Shown: positions 1 through 8,344 of the stretch, piece after piece | Layout: each line of letters begins with the position of its first letter | Numbering within the stretch: position 1 is the stretch's first letter | Origin: Anaerococcus marasmi | GTDB taxonomy: Bacteria > Bacillota > Clostridia > Tissierellales > Peptoniphilaceae | NCBI RefSeq assembly: GCF_900290195.1 | Contig: NZ_OLMF01000004.1 | Location: 237,501-301,500 of the forward strand | Reading direction: 5' to 3' | DNA: 64,000 nt | Program-made: the position numbers and the translations under genes | Notes under the pieces: generated by a model | The model's database searches: none | Told to the model about the DNA's origin: nothing | What the model saw: the letters and a program-made list of their open reading frames with translations, nothing else

Positions 1-1656
1 CCCTAAATCTTCTGCTGCGCCTTGAGCCGCTTTTTCATTATCACCTGTTGCCATAATTGGTTGTATATTGTTCTCTTTAAGAGCTTTTATTAACTCTTTG
101 CTGGTTGGCTTTAATTCGTCTCCTAAAGCTACAGCACCAATCGCATCATCGTTTTCTACTAATATACTAAGAGTTGCTCCTTTTGGAACATCAATATCCA
201 AATTACGTCCATATGATTTTTGGCTGATTAATTGATAACTATGGCCCTTGGCTTTACCTTCTACACCAGCACCGGAAATCACATCAATTGAATCAAATGA
301 TACTGGACGTATATCTTGCTTCTCGGCGAAACTAATAATTGATTGAGCAATTGGGTGGCTAGAACCTCCTTCAATACCTGCTAGTAAGGCAGTGATTTCC
401 TCTTTTGTATATTTGTCATTAAGAAGTTTTACATCTAACACTTTAAACTCACCAGTTGTTAAAGTACCCGTTTTATCTAAAATCATCACATCCGCATCTT
501 GAGCTATTTCTAGAGCCTCACGGTCTTTTACTAGTAAGCCACGGCTAGCTCCTAAGCTTGTGCTACGGGCGGTTACCAATGGAATAGCAAGACCTAATGC
601 GTGCGGACAAGCTATAACTAATGTTGTGATAGCAAATTTTACTGCCGTTGGAATATCCGCTATAAGAATCCATACTACAAAAGCTATTAGTGCGGCAGTT
701 ACCGCAATATAGAACAGCCACCCTGCAACTTTTTGAGCAATATTTTCTGCACGAGAAGGTTGACTTTGAGCTTGGCTGATTAAATCCTGTACTTGAGAGA
801 TAAAGGACTTATCACCTGTCTCATTCACTTTAATATAAAGAACCCCTTCTCCATTTGTTGAGCCTCCGATTACTTCATCGCCAGGACCTTTTTTAACTGC
901 TTTTGATTCTCCAGTCAAAAGAGCTTCATTTAGACGTGATTCTCCACGCTCGATAGTTCCGTCTGCTGGCACATTTTCTCCGGCTTGAACACGAATTAAA
1001 TCACCTACCTTTAAGTCAGCAACTGGACGTGTTTCAATTGAATCATCTTCTAACACAACGTGAGCATCTTTTGGTACCAACTTAGCCAATTCTGTTTGTG
1101 CATCTCCTGCTTCTCCGATAGCTTTCATCTCAATCCAGTGACCTAATAACATGATTAATAGTAATGAAGCAAATTCAAAGAAAAAGTCCATCACGTTGCC
1201 ACCTGTCACGTATCTATTGATAACAGTATAAATACTATATACATATGAAACGCTCAATCCTAAAGAAACCAGAGCCATCATTCCAGGTTCTTTTTGTTTA
1301 AATTCGTCAACTGCACCTTGATAGAATGGGCGTCCACCATAAATAATTAATATAGTAGATAAAATAGCTACTACAATATCAGAATATGGAAAAGTAAACT
1401 GGAATGGTAGGTCAAACCCAGCCATAGGGGATAAGAGCATAATAATGATTCCTAGTGGTAATGACTTTAAGAAAAGTTCCTTAAAGTTACCGTGATGATG
1501 ATGCTCATGTCCACCGTGCCCATGGTGAGCATGATGGTCGTGATGTTGATCCTTGTGGTCTCCATGTTCTTTCGTGCTTACGTGCTCATGTTTTGAATGA
1601 TCCATGTCGCCATGATTATGGTGACTGTGGGATGAATGTTTGTTGTTATTGTTCAT
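1..1656 (-). CDS. copB: Copper-exporting P-type ATPase, CopB type (3' end cut by window edge)
   Basis: This is a P1B-type heavy-metal ATPase that pumps copper out across the cell membrane using ATP. Reading the minus strand from the ATG at 1656 gives 552 codons with no stop before the edge, so the C-terminus is missing. The first 55 residues are extremely His-rich (about 24 His), as in CopB proteins, and there is no CxxC heavy-metal domain. The transmembrane metal site is Cys350-Pro351-His352, the CPH form typical of CopB rather than the CPC of CopA. The phosphorylation motif DKTGT starts at Asp394, and the actuator motif LTGES is upstream of it. A strong ribosome site (AGGAGGAACT, 1661-1670) fixes the start. 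The gene lies 19 bases after copY on the same strand, so the two are almost certainly one copper-induced operon. Its codon use looks less AT-rich than its neighbours, which hints at transfer. Confidence 0.95.
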   Translation of the reverse strand, partial: MNNNNKHSSHSHHNHGDMDHSKHEHVSTKEHGDHKDQHHDHHAHHGHGGHEHHHHGNFKELFLKSLPLGIIIMLLSPMAGFDLPFQFTFPYSDIVVAILSTILIIYGGRPFYQGAVDEFKQKEPGMMALVSLGLSVSYVYSIYTVINRYVTGGNVMDFFFEFASLLLIMLLGHWIEMKAIGEAGDAQTELAKLVPKDAHVVLEDDSIETRPVADLKVGDLIRVQAGENVPADGTIERGESRLNEALLTGESKAVKKGPGDEVIGGSTNGEGVLYIKVNETGDKSFISQVQDLISQAQSQPSRAENIAQKVAGWLFYIAVTAALIAFVVWILIADIPTAVKFAITTLVIACPHALGLAIPLVTARSTSLGASRGLLVKDREALEIAQDADVMILDKTGTLTTGEFKVLDVKLLNDKYTKEEITALLAGIEGGSSHPIAQSIISFAEKQDIRPVSFDSIDVISGAGVEGKAKGHSYQLISQKSYGRNLDIDVPKGATLSILVENDDAIGAVALGDELKPTSKELIKALKENNIQPIMATGDNEKAAQGAAEDLG

Positions 1657-1675
1657 TTTAAGTTCCTCCTTATAC

Positions 1676-2125
1676 TTAATGATGATGTAAATGACATTCG
1701 CATTGTCCTTCTGGACAATTGCAATCCACTTCTTCTACTGCGAAAGATTTTTTCTTCTCTAATATTTTTTCTAGTCGATCTATATCATCGAAGCTTAAAA
1801 CATGATCTTCAATGATGTCTCCTATTACATTTCCGACTTTCTTATTGCAAATACGGTTAAAAATATCTTCTGTATAATCTCTTACAGCTTCTTTTTCTTC
1901 AATATTTGCAGTGTAAATAAACTTTCTACCTTCTTGGTCTGTATTTAGTATGCCTTTTTCAACTAATCGACCTAAGATCGTTTTGATAGTGGATTGTGTC
2001 CAATCCATTTTTTCTTTCAATACGGAAATGACTTTTTTACTAGTTACTCGATCATTTGCCCAAACTACACGCATGACTTCCCATTCAGCATCTGTGATAT
2101 GAGTATTATTTACTATTGCATCCAT
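1676..2125 (-). CDS. copY: Copper-responsive repressor CopY (BlaI/MecI family)
   Basis: A 149-residue winged-helix repressor of the BlaI/MecI/CopY family, expected to repress the copYB operon until copper displaces zinc. The N-terminal half shows the family helix-turn-helix (ITDAEWEVMRVVW, then WTQSTIKTILGRLVEKGIL). The C-terminus carries a CxCx4CxC metal site (CNCPEGQCEC) followed by HLHHH, the CopY signature. The reading frame is open for 26 more codons upstream, but the ATG at 2125 is chosen because AGGAGGGA lies just ahead (2132-2139) and homologues start there. The longer start would also run through the operator. copB follows after 19 bases. Apart from the His tail after the last Cys pair nothing looks unusual. 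Confidence 0.95.
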   Translation of the reverse strand: MDAIVNNTHITDAEWEVMRVVWANDRVTSKKVISVLKEKMDWTQSTIKTILGRLVEKGILNTDQEGRKFIYTANIEEKEAVRDYTEDIFNRICNKKVGNVIGDIIEDHVLSFDDIDRLEKILEKKKSFAVEEVDCNCPEGQCECHLHHH

Positions 2126-2146
2126 TTTCTTTCCCTCCTTTCTGTT

Positions 2147-2203
2147 TACAATTGTAGATTTAATACTTAAAATAAGTTTACTCTTGTAAACCAATCGTGT
2201 CAA
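2147..2203 (-). promoter_or_regulatory. copYB promoter with two CopY operator sites
   Basis: On the minus strand TTGACA (2203-2198) and TAAACT (2180-2175) are separated by exactly 17 bases, a good sigma-A promoter. The palindrome GTTTACAAGAGTAAAC (plus-strand 2176-2191) fills the spacer and part of the -10. A perfect cop box, TACAATTGTA (2147-2156), lies just downstream of the expected start, before the copY ribosome site. TACANNTGTA is the known CopY/CopR box. The first palindrome matches it only partly, so its role as a second operator is inferred from position and symmetry. Confidence 0.85.
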
Positions 2204-2820
2204 GTATTTTTAATAAATTTAAGCAACGCTTATTGCGATTGTTTTCCAATTTCTTCCCAGTATGATTTATAAGGTAATCATTGATTTACATTTATTGCTT
2301 TTTTAATTCCTTATTTTTAATAATATGATAAATATGATGATACATTTTCTGAATTTATTGTTTGGCTAAATATATAGTCATAAATTTCTCAAATTCTATC
2401 CTTTCGTTTTTAATGGTAGTTTGGTTTAATTCACTGCAGGAACTTTACTCTAAATTTGTAGATTTATTTAAATGAAAGTTGTGCAATTGATTTATCTTAT
2501 TAATAAAAATCTGGAGAAGTTTTTCAAAGAATATAGGGCCTATTGTTTAAAAATTAGTGACTATGTAAGGTTTTCAACCGATTTTTATTCTGTACTTTTA
2601 TCCAATGGATTTAATGGGCTAAAACTTTGAGATGGTGTTAAGAATCAAGGAGAAGATTAAAAAGTGATTTTATGTAAACTGGTTATTGTGCAAGTTTCGA
2701 AGGTTATATAGTAATAAACTTAAAATTTGTCTTTATATAAAGATTATAGAAGAAATCTTCACACAATAACTATTAAGCATGAAGATATCAATGTAAGAAA
2801 AGGTGATAGAATCAAGTTAA
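2204..2820. other. Gene-poor stretch, decayed DNA
   Basis: No recognisable gene lies between the copper promoter and the VRR-NUC remnant. The longest open stretch on the plus strand starts at an ATG near 2472 and gives about 52 codons, without a ribosome site and without any family I recognise. The high AT content, many stops and the phage remnant that follows suggest degraded prophage DNA. Confidence 0.5.
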
Positions 2821-3055
2821 GTTGATAATATAAAAGTGAATATAGGGCTTTGTCTTAAATTCACATCCCCATCAATGACAGAAATACCAGATAGGATAAT
2901 ACTTCTGTCAAAAGAAAAGATTGAATTTATTGAAACAAAAAGACCTGGAAGAGAACCAAGACCAGTTCAAAAAAAGAATAAGGCCATTTCAAAAATTAAA
3001 TTTTAAGATTTATGTTCTTGATTTTAAAGAAAATATTGATGAAATAATAAAGAGA
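2821..3055 (+). pseudogene. VRR-NUC domain nuclease remnant (phage), frameshifted
   Basis: The frame from 2821 reads LKFTSPSMTEIPDRI, then EKIEFIETKRPGREPRPVQ. These are the core motifs of VRR-NUC nucleases (PDR, then E-x-K, then GxxPRPxQ), which occur in clostridial and streptococcal phages. At the run of seven A (2969-2975) the homology jumps to the next frame and continues as FKKRIRPFQKLNFKIYVLDF, the end of the domain. The first frame stops at 3004-3006. The N-terminal start is gone. This is a single gene broken by one frameshift in a homopolymer and fused at its end to a helicase remnant. VRR-NUC assignment rests on motif recognition. Confidence 0.75.
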
Positions 3056-3361
3056 ATCGAAGATTATAACTTGGACTACACTCTACGTAAATATCAAAAC
3101 TATCCTACTGAATTTATAAAAGAAAATAGAAAATCGTCACTTTTACTAGATATAGGTTTAGACAAGACGGTTATAGGCCTAATGGCTATAAAAGATTTAT
3201 ACTTTGATGCTTTTGCAATTTCTAAAGTTTTAATTATAGTAATATTAAGAGTTGCCAGATATACTTGGAAAGAAGAGGTAGAAGGTTGGTTCCACCTTGA
3301 TATTTTAAAATATTCAGTATTAATAGGTTTTGAAGGCGAAAGATTGTACAAAAGTCAGATG
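3056..3361 (+). pseudogene. Phage SNF2-family helicase remnant (N-terminal piece)
   Basis: In the same open frame as the end of the VRR-NUC remnant, the residues YTLRKYQNYPTEFIKEN, LLLDIGLDKT, AIKDLYFDAFAISKVLI and LRVARYTWKEEVEGW follow the N-terminus of phage SNF2 helicases (RxYQ motif, Walker A, AP-LR-VA-TW motif). The Walker A glycine before KT is replaced by Asp (GLDKT for GLGKT), which should abolish ATP binding, and the protein ends after about 100 residues where helicases continue for more than 350. In phages the VRR-NUC gene normally sits just before this helicase gene, which supports both assignments. A 147-residue open frame (2921-3364) spanning both remnants is an accidental fusion. 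Confidence 0.75.
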
Positions 3362-3392
3362 TGAAATACATTAAAACAAGGAGGGGATCTTA

Positions 3393-3914
3393 GTGAAGGT
3401 TGTTTATGGTTCTGTGTATGGACACGCACAAAGATACGCTGAAAGTTTCGCAAATAGTTTTAATACAAAGTCTATAAGTTACAAAAACATCGATCGCTTT
3501 AAAAGTGAAGATTTCATTGTATATTTTGGGAGCCTTTATGCAGGTGGTGTTAAAGGACTAGAAAAAATAAAGGGAATACCTAAAAATTTTATTTTAGTCA
3601 CAGTAGGGCTTTCAGATCCAAACAAATCTGAAAACATCATAAGTATAAAGAAATCTATAAAATTATCCGAAGAGAAGCTTGATTTTGACATAACAAAAGT
3701 TTTTCATTTACGTGGCGGTATCGATTATAAACATTTAAAATTGCATCACAAAGTTATGATGAGACTACTGTACATGAAAATAAAGAACATGCCGCAAGAG
3801 GAGTCTAACGATGAGAATAAAACCATGATCAATACTTATGGAAGTAAAGTTGATTTTGTTGACTTGTCTGAACTGGAGCCTATTAAAGAATATGTAAAAA
3901 AATATAGTTTGTAA
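3393..3914 (+). CDS. Flavodoxin-domain protein
   Basis: A 173-residue protein of the flavodoxin-5 type, the group that includes menaquinone-dependent protoporphyrinogen oxidase HemG and stand-alone flavodoxin-like proteins. It should bind FMN and move electrons in the cytoplasm. The N-terminus VVYGSVYGHAQRYAE is the phosphate-binding loop of flavodoxins (strand, then T/S-x-x-G-x-x), and YFGSLYAGGVKG fits the second FMN loop. The start is GTG at 3393 behind a strong site (GGAGGGG near 3380). The gene appears whole and stands alone between a phage remnant and a broken peptidase gene. No haem genes lie nearby, so a HemG role cannot be argued. Confidence 0.8.
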   Translation: MKVVYGSVYGHAQRYAESFANSFNTKSISYKNIDRFKSEDFIVYFGSLYAGGVKGLEKIKGIPKNFILVTVGLSDPNKSENIISIKKSIKLSEEKLDFDITKVFHLRGGIDYKHLKLHHKVMMRLLYMKIKNMPQEESNDENKTMINTYGSKVDFVDLSELEPIKEYVKKYSL

Positions 3915-4082
3915 AAGGTAATTAAAAATACCATTATGGGCATTTATTATGCTCCAACACGTCGACTTAAGCCAGCATACAAGGATTAAAAAACTCAAAT
4001 ATTATCCACAATATATTCTCAAACCACTGAGAAGCTGTTTTGTTGCTATAAAGAAAATAAGTGTCTACAAGGAGGAAAAAAG

Positions 4083-4274
4083 ATAAAGAAAATAGGAAGT
4101 GTTAGTATATCTAATGTTGTTTTGGGGGAAAGTTTTATTGAGCATGAAATAAAAATATGATTAGACAGATTAAATAAGTTAGGAGTAGAAATAGAGTTTT
4201 TACCTAATTCTTTGAAAGGCATTGATTATTTAAAGAATCATCAAGAGGCTATGGTATTTTATTTATACAAATAA
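4083..4274 (+). pseudogene. S66 peptidase (LD-carboxypeptidase/MccF-like) remnant
   Basis: Translation from 4083 gives IGSVSISNVVLGESFIEHE, a TGA stop at 4158-4160, then LDRLNKLGVEIEFLPNSLKG and IDYLKNHQEA. This is the N-terminal region of S66 peptidases, which cleave muropeptides or microcin C. A perfect ribosome site (AAGGAGG, 4068-4074) leads to ATA AAG AAA at 4083, so the original ATG seems to have become ATA. The frame ends at TAA 4272-4274 and the catalytic part is absent. Start loss, internal stop and truncation make this a dead gene. Confidence 0.65.
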
Positions 4275-4446
4275 TAATTATATATTATAAGTAAATTTAG
4301 ATTTAGAGATGATTTAATACATAAGAAATATACTAATGGATATATTCTTACATACGAAGCTTACTTAAAATATTAAAATTTATCCATACTGACCACTTAA
4401 GCTATGTAGAGACGGTAGCTCTATTGTCCAAACTAAATACAGAACA
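4275..4446. other. Short decayed spacer
   Basis: The stretch between the S66 remnant and the IS256 fragment holds only stops in all frames and no hairpin or promoter that stands out. Confidence 0.4.
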
Positions 4447-4725
4447 TCATTTTTTTGAATTACCCTTATTATAACCTTTCATTTCCCACTTCTCATAATT
4501 AAGAAATATAGTTCTTTCGCTTTCAATCAGTAGGTTAATGGCGTTCTCTAAGGGTTGACGAAATAAATTATAAATAAATTCACCTTGTGCTAGTGCTGTG
4601 ATTAATTTAGTGTTGAAGTCTCTCATAAGGGCCTCCTGTTTGTGATTGTTTTGTCTTAATTTCAATCTTACAAAAGGGAGGTCTCTTTTTCTATGGAGAC
4701 TTCGAGGTTACACAAGATAATTTAC
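4447..4725 (-). pseudogene. IS256-family transposase, 5' fragment with element end
   Basis: The minus strand encodes the first part of a mutator-type transposase (DFNTKLITALAQGEF, then QPLENAINLLIESERTIFL and NYEKWEMKGYNKGNSKK), closely parallel to the first 65 residues of the intact transposase at 4805-6019. The coding sequence stops at 4447, where the full protein would go on for over 330 residues. Upstream of its ATG (about 4627) the sequence contains GAGGTCTC and then TTACACAAGATAA near 4710, resembling the terminal repeat of the intact copy. It is the amputated end of a related but distinct element. Confidence 0.75.
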
Positions 4726-4749
4726 GCTATAAATGTTGGTAATGTCAAA

Positions 4750-6108
4750 TTTTTTGTGTAAACTCTAACTTGTAAATTTTGTCTTCTAAATTCACCATCT
4801 ACAATTAAATCGTAGATTTGGTTGTAGATGGTGAATCACTTATTTTCTCTATCATCATTTTAAGCTCATATCTTACCAAACCAAATCCTATGTGGGTCCT
4901 ATTTGAAAATTTATTATTATATTCTGATACTAGTATATAGATTGCTTTATCAAGGCTTTCTTCATTTGGGAATTGAACTTTCTGTTTTAGCTTTCTTTTT
5001 ATATCCTTATTGAAATTTTCACATATATTATTGGTATACAAGCTTCTTCTTATTGCTTTTGGAAATAGCATAAAGGTGGATAAATTATCTTTTCCTTCTA
5101 TCATTTTTCTTAGTTTAGGATATCTAACTGACCATCTTGATAAAAACTCAGTCAATCTTTTTTCTGCTGTTTCTATATCATCTGAGGTGTAGATTAGTTT
5201 GGCATCATTTGCTACTTCTAGTTTATCTTTTGCCCTTACTTTATTTTCTATATTCCTCATTAAGTGTGTCCAGCATGTTTGATGTTTTGATTTTGGGAAT
5301 ATATCTGTTACCGCTTCTTTTAATCCTACTAGTCCATCACTTACAAAGAGTAATACATTTTCTAATCCTCTTGATTTTAAGTTTATTAGCATTTCTTTGT
5401 AGTTATTAGCTGATTCTTCAGGGAATAATGAATAGTCTAGTACTTCTTTGTTTCCGTTTGGATCTATACCAATTATTACATGAAGAGCTTCTTTTGCTAC
5501 TGAATCCCTTCTTACTGGTAAGTATGTAGCGTCGCAATACAAGACTACAAAGTCTTTTTTTATTTTTCGATTGTGATAAGCTTCTATTTCATTTTTCATT
5601 ACTTTTGAGATGTTTGATATGGTTGTTGGAGAATAATTGTTTCCATACATTTTTTCTAATAGATCTGCTATTTCTCTTGTAGTTATACCTTTCTTATATA
5701 AAGTGATGACCATATTCTCAAGATTATCTGTGTTTCTAGCGTATGCTTTTACAGTTTCTTGTTTAAACTCACCTGCTCTATCTCTCGGTATTTGAAGCTC
5801 AAGTTCTCCAAATCTAGTTTTTAAGTTTCTATGATAATATTCATTTCTAGAATTGCCCGATCCATAGCCTTTGTATTCCCATTTTTCATAGTCTAAAAAT
5901 ACTGTTAGTTCTGATTTTAGTAAATCATTGATAGCTATTTCTAACTGTTGCCTAAAAAATTCATTGATATCTAATCCTTGGGCTAGTATTTGCATTAAAT
6001 CTGTGTTAAAATTATTCATAAGAGAACTCCTTGTTAGTTTATGTTTTTCTTTTATTTCTTAACAAAACTTTACAAGTTTGAGTTCTCTTTTTCCATTTTA
6101 CACATAAT
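4750..6108 (-). mobile_element. IS256-family insertion sequence, apparently complete
   Basis: About 1.36 kb, the normal size for IS256. One transposase gene fills it. The ends share an imperfect inverted repeat: on the left TGTGTAAACTC...ACTTGTAAATTTTGT (from about 4755), and on the opposite end, read on the minus strand, TATGTGTAAAATGG followed by ACTCAAACTTGTAAAGTTTTG. The exact termini and target duplication could not be settled by eye, so the limits are within roughly ten bases. Confidence 0.75.
4805..6019 (-). CDS. IS256 family transposase
   Basis: A 404-residue mutator-type DDE transposase that cuts and moves the element around it. The catalytic Asp residues are visible in DATYLPVRRDS and SDGLVGLKEA, and the Glu in NNICENFNKDIKRK. 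The motif CWTHLMRN (C-x2-H) is diagnostic of the family. The N-terminus (QILAQGLDINEFFRQQLEIA) is the usual zinc-free DNA-binding region. Length is normal and no stop or frameshift is seen, so this copy may be active, unlike most transposase genes in the window. The ATG at 6019 is preceded by AAGGAG-like sequence on the minus strand. Confidence 0.93.
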   Translation of the reverse strand: MNNFNTDLMQILAQGLDINEFFRQQLEIAINDLLKSELTVFLDYEKWEYKGYGSGNSRNEYYHRNLKTRFGELELQIPRDRAGEFKQETVKAYARNTDNLENMVITLYKKGITTREIADLLEKMYGNNYSPTTISNISKVMKNEIEAYHNRKIKKDFVVLYCDATYLPVRRDSVAKEALHVIIGIDPNGNKEVLDYSLFPEESANNYKEMLINLKSRGLENVLLFVSDGLVGLKEAVTDIFPKSKHQTCWTHLMRNIENKVRAKDKLEVANDAKLIYTSDDIETAEKRLTEFLSRWSVRYPKLRKMIEGKDNLSTFMLFPKAIRRSLYTNNICENFNKDIKRKLKQKVQFPNEESLDKAIYILVSEYNNKFSNRTHIGFGLVRYELKMMIEKISDSPSTTKSTI

Positions 6109-6163
6109 ATTTTATACTATGGATTTTTACTAATCAAATAAATATAAAACGTTTTTATTAAAA

Positions 6164-6361
6164 GGCAAATATACTTATAAAGTACAAAATGTAAATATTA
6201 TTGGCGATATGTATTATCAGGTTAATTGTAAGTAGGCAGAAGAGTATTATAATAAAATTAATACTCCAAAAAGAGAGCTATATATTATGAAAGTTACAAG
6301 TCATGGACTTATGGTGTCTAAATCAAATGAATTTTCAGATTTATTAGATTTAATATTTTAA
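6164..6361 (+). pseudogene. Alpha/beta hydrolase C-terminal remnant
   Basis: The frame 6164-6361 reads GKYTYKVQNVNI, a TAG stop at 6233-6235, AEEYYNKINTPKRELYI and then SNEFSDLLDLIF. It resembles the end of alpha/beta hydrolases related to prolyl aminopeptidases (GxYDYxxxxxLAxEYxxxIxAPKKExYxFxxSxHSP). The catalytic HSP region is altered to SHGLMVSKS and the N-terminal two thirds are missing. It is a non-functional fragment. The assignment is from pattern memory only. Confidence 0.5.
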
Positions 6362-6447
6362 AAGTATAAGTGGGTTTATGTATGCTCTCTGAAAGATGCA
6401 GCTAAAAAAGACAAGATATTCAGTGAAATTTTTAAAGGAGTAATTTC

Positions 6448-7158
6448 ATGTATAAATTATATCAAAAAAATGAACTAGCTTTTGCCCTAGTTTGGGTTGG
6501 AATCTATTGTGTTATTATGACACCGCTTAGAGGACAATTTGGTGATGATAGCATTTTCATGGCACTATCTCTAATTGTTATGGCAATGACTATCAGTTTG
6601 TGGATTCAAAAACACAAGTTGACAGAAAAATACGGACTTAGTGCTTTTCCTAAAGATTGCAAAAGATACATTTACTTTATCCCGATGTGGATTCTTATGA
6701 CGGGAAATTTGTGGGGTGGATTAGCTCTATCACATGGCGGTCTTGCTCAAGTATGGGCGACTATTTCCATGATCTTATTTGCCTATATTGAAGAAGTGAT
6801 TTTCCGAGGTCTTTTGTTGAAAGCCATGCTAGCAAAAAGTGGGGTAAAAGAATCGATTATTGTAATTTCTATAACATTTGGTATAGGACACATACTAAAT
6901 CTATTCACAAGTCAAGCCGGAGTTGATACCCTAATTCAGATTCTCTTTGCTATAGCATGGGGATTTATCTTTACTATGGTATCATATAAGAGTAAGAGCA
7001 TATGGCCATGTATCGTTGCACATGGATTTATTAACGCCAGCTCCAAATATGCCATTGAGAATACAGAAATGAATTGGCTTTTTATAATTACCACGGTAAT
7101 CACTGCCGTGTTTTACTGTCACTATCTATGGAAGCTGAATGACAAAAATATAGTTTAG
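6448..7158 (+). CDS. CPBP family intramembrane glutamic protease
   Basis: A 236-residue multi-pass membrane protein of the CPBP (CAAX protease and bacteriocin-processing, Abi) family. The three family motifs are present: EEVIFRG with Glu115-Glu116, FGIGHILN with a His near 151, and VAHGFINAS with a His near 193. Six to eight hydrophobic segments are evident. Members process prenylated or bacteriocin-related peptides or protect against them; the actual substrate cannot be told. The start ATG follows AAAGGAG (about 6434). The gene stands alone, upstream of the transporter cluster, and its stop codon lies within a large terminator hairpin. Confidence 0.88.
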   Translation: MYKLYQKNELAFALVWVGIYCVIMTPLRGQFGDDSIFMALSLIVMAMTISLWIQKHKLTEKYGLSAFPKDCKRYIYFIPMWILMTGNLWGGLALSHGGLAQVWATISMILFAYIEEVIFRGLLLKAMLAKSGVKESIIVISITFGIGHILNLFTSQAGVDTLIQILFAIAWGFIFTMVSYKSKSIWPCIVAHGFINASSKYAIENTEMNWLFIITTVITAVFYCHYLWKLNDKNIV

Positions 7159-7186
7159 AAATAGCTTAATTCAATTTCTAAACTAT
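7150..7186 (+). terminator. Rho-independent terminator overlapping the CPBP stop codon
   Basis: A perfect 13-bp stem, ATAGTTTAGAAAT (7150-7162) with ATTTCTAAACTAT (7174-7186), an 11-base loop and a T-rich tail (AATTTATTTT). The stop codon (7156-7158) is inside the stem. Confidence 0.8.
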
Positions 7187-7223
7187 AATTTATTTTCATC
7201 AACACGAATTGACAAAGAACCTT

Positions 7224-7252
7224 TCTTTTTACACAATTATACGGACTCTATC
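7224..7252 (+). repeat. 29-bp repeat, copy 1 (upstream of the STM3941-like gene)
   Basis: Matches copy 2 at 8345-8373 at 28 of 29 positions; it includes CTTTTTACA and AATTATACGGACTCTATC. It lies about 60 bases before the start codon of the gene at 7313. A shared promoter or regulator site is the simplest explanation, but no clear -35 is seen. Confidence 0.7.
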
Positions 7253-7312
7253 CGTTTTCTTTATGGATAAATTTTAAATGATGTTAAAAGCTGAAATGTT
7301 TTAGGAGGAGCA

Positions 7313-7855
7313 ATGGATAGCAAATTAGTAATACCTAGTAGTAGATTTAAAAATATAATATTAAGTTTGGCTGGCATTCTTATGACACTTATGTCAGGAT
7401 TTCTGCTATTAATTGTATATTATTCCGGTAGTATTTTATATAATATATTCACATTGATTTTTGGGGTATTTGGAGTCTTGTTTTTTGGACCAGCAACCTT
7501 ATTTTCCATTAAAAATATTTTCGTGAGTAAACCAGTCTTAATTATAAATAAGGATGGATTTTACGAGAATTCAAGCATGTTGTCTATGAAAAATTCTTTG
7601 ATAAGTTGGGGATCAGTTCGAAAGATAAAAAATATGCCTATGATGGGTCAAGGAATGGTATCAATATTTATGAAAGATCAGGATGCATATTTGGATAAGT
7701 TACCATTATTTAAAAGGTTAATAACTAAAATGAACATTAAATTGGGATATGGAGAGATAACAATTAATATGAATCAAATCAAGAATATGGATGGGGAAGA
7801 GCTGACTGAAATTATGAATGAATATCGAAAGAATCGTCGTAAACGCAAATCTTAA
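7313..7855 (+). CDS. STM3941-like membrane protein of unknown function
   Basis: A 180-residue protein with two closely spaced transmembrane segments near residues 12-34 and 38-62, followed by a soluble domain of about 115 residues. The layout, with SKPVLIINKDGFYENSS, ISWGSVRKI and the ending ELTEIMNEYRK, resembles the STM3941 family, whose role is unknown. The ATG at 7313 follows GGAGGAG closely. A 29-bp element upstream is also found before the response regulator at 8418, so the gene may be co-regulated with the two-component system. The family call is moderate. Confidence 0.65.
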   Translation: MDSKLVIPSSRFKNIILSLAGILMTLMSGFLLLIVYYSGSILYNIFTLIFGVFGVLFFGPATLFSIKNIFVSKPVLIINKDGFYENSSMLSMKNSLISWGSVRKIKNMPMMGQGMVSIFMKDQDAYLDKLPLFKRLITKMNIKLGYGEITINMNQIKNMDGEELTEIMNEYRKNRRKRKS

Positions 7856-7887
7856 TTTTAAGGATATTGATAGGTTAAGGATTTAGA

Positions 7888-8280
7888 AGATGTTTTGCAA
7901 CACAATTTTTCTATTAGATTGGATATTTTTTTACTTGTACTCCTTGTATATACATTTTAACATGGTTGTGAGTAGAGCTTTTTCAATTCTTTGATATTTT
8001 TTAAAGACATCTGTTAAAAATTTACCATCTCTTATTCTAGATATTCTAAGGGCAGGAGTTCCTATTTTTATTGTACAGTCACTTTTATATTAGCTATTAC
8101 TGTAAGTGCTTATATTAGGTTCCTTTGATAAGAATTATTTTCTAAGTACTCATCTCTTTATTTTTCCATAAACTCATTAAAAACCTTGATTAGATTAGTT
8201 TTTGGCATATTGTTTTTTTGACTTCAGCATTGATTAAATTTGAATATCTTCTATGGTAAATGCAAACTGTCGTTGGTTCA
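7888..8280 (-). pseudogene. IS256/mutator-type transposase remnant
   Basis: Read on the minus strand, the pieces NLINAEVKKTICQKLI, IGTPALRISRIRDGKFLTDV and FKKYQRIEKALLTTML follow one another in different frames with several stops. They match the N-terminal region of a mutator-type transposase subgroup different from the intact copy at 4805-6019. The catalytic core is missing. This accounts for most of the gap between 7855 and 8345. Confidence 0.7.
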
Positions 8281-8344
8281 TTTGTCAGTCTTAGTTAGTA
8301 TTTGTCGTTAAAACAATGTACTAGTTTTGGTTCAAATGACATTT

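Noticed and set aside
3100-3351. 83-codon open frame on the minus strand
   Set aside because: It is the antisense of the helicase remnant, with no ribosome site and no family match.
2921-3364. A single 147-residue hypothetical protein
   Set aside because: Its two halves match two different phage families, one of them continued from another frame, so it is a fusion of two pseudogenes.
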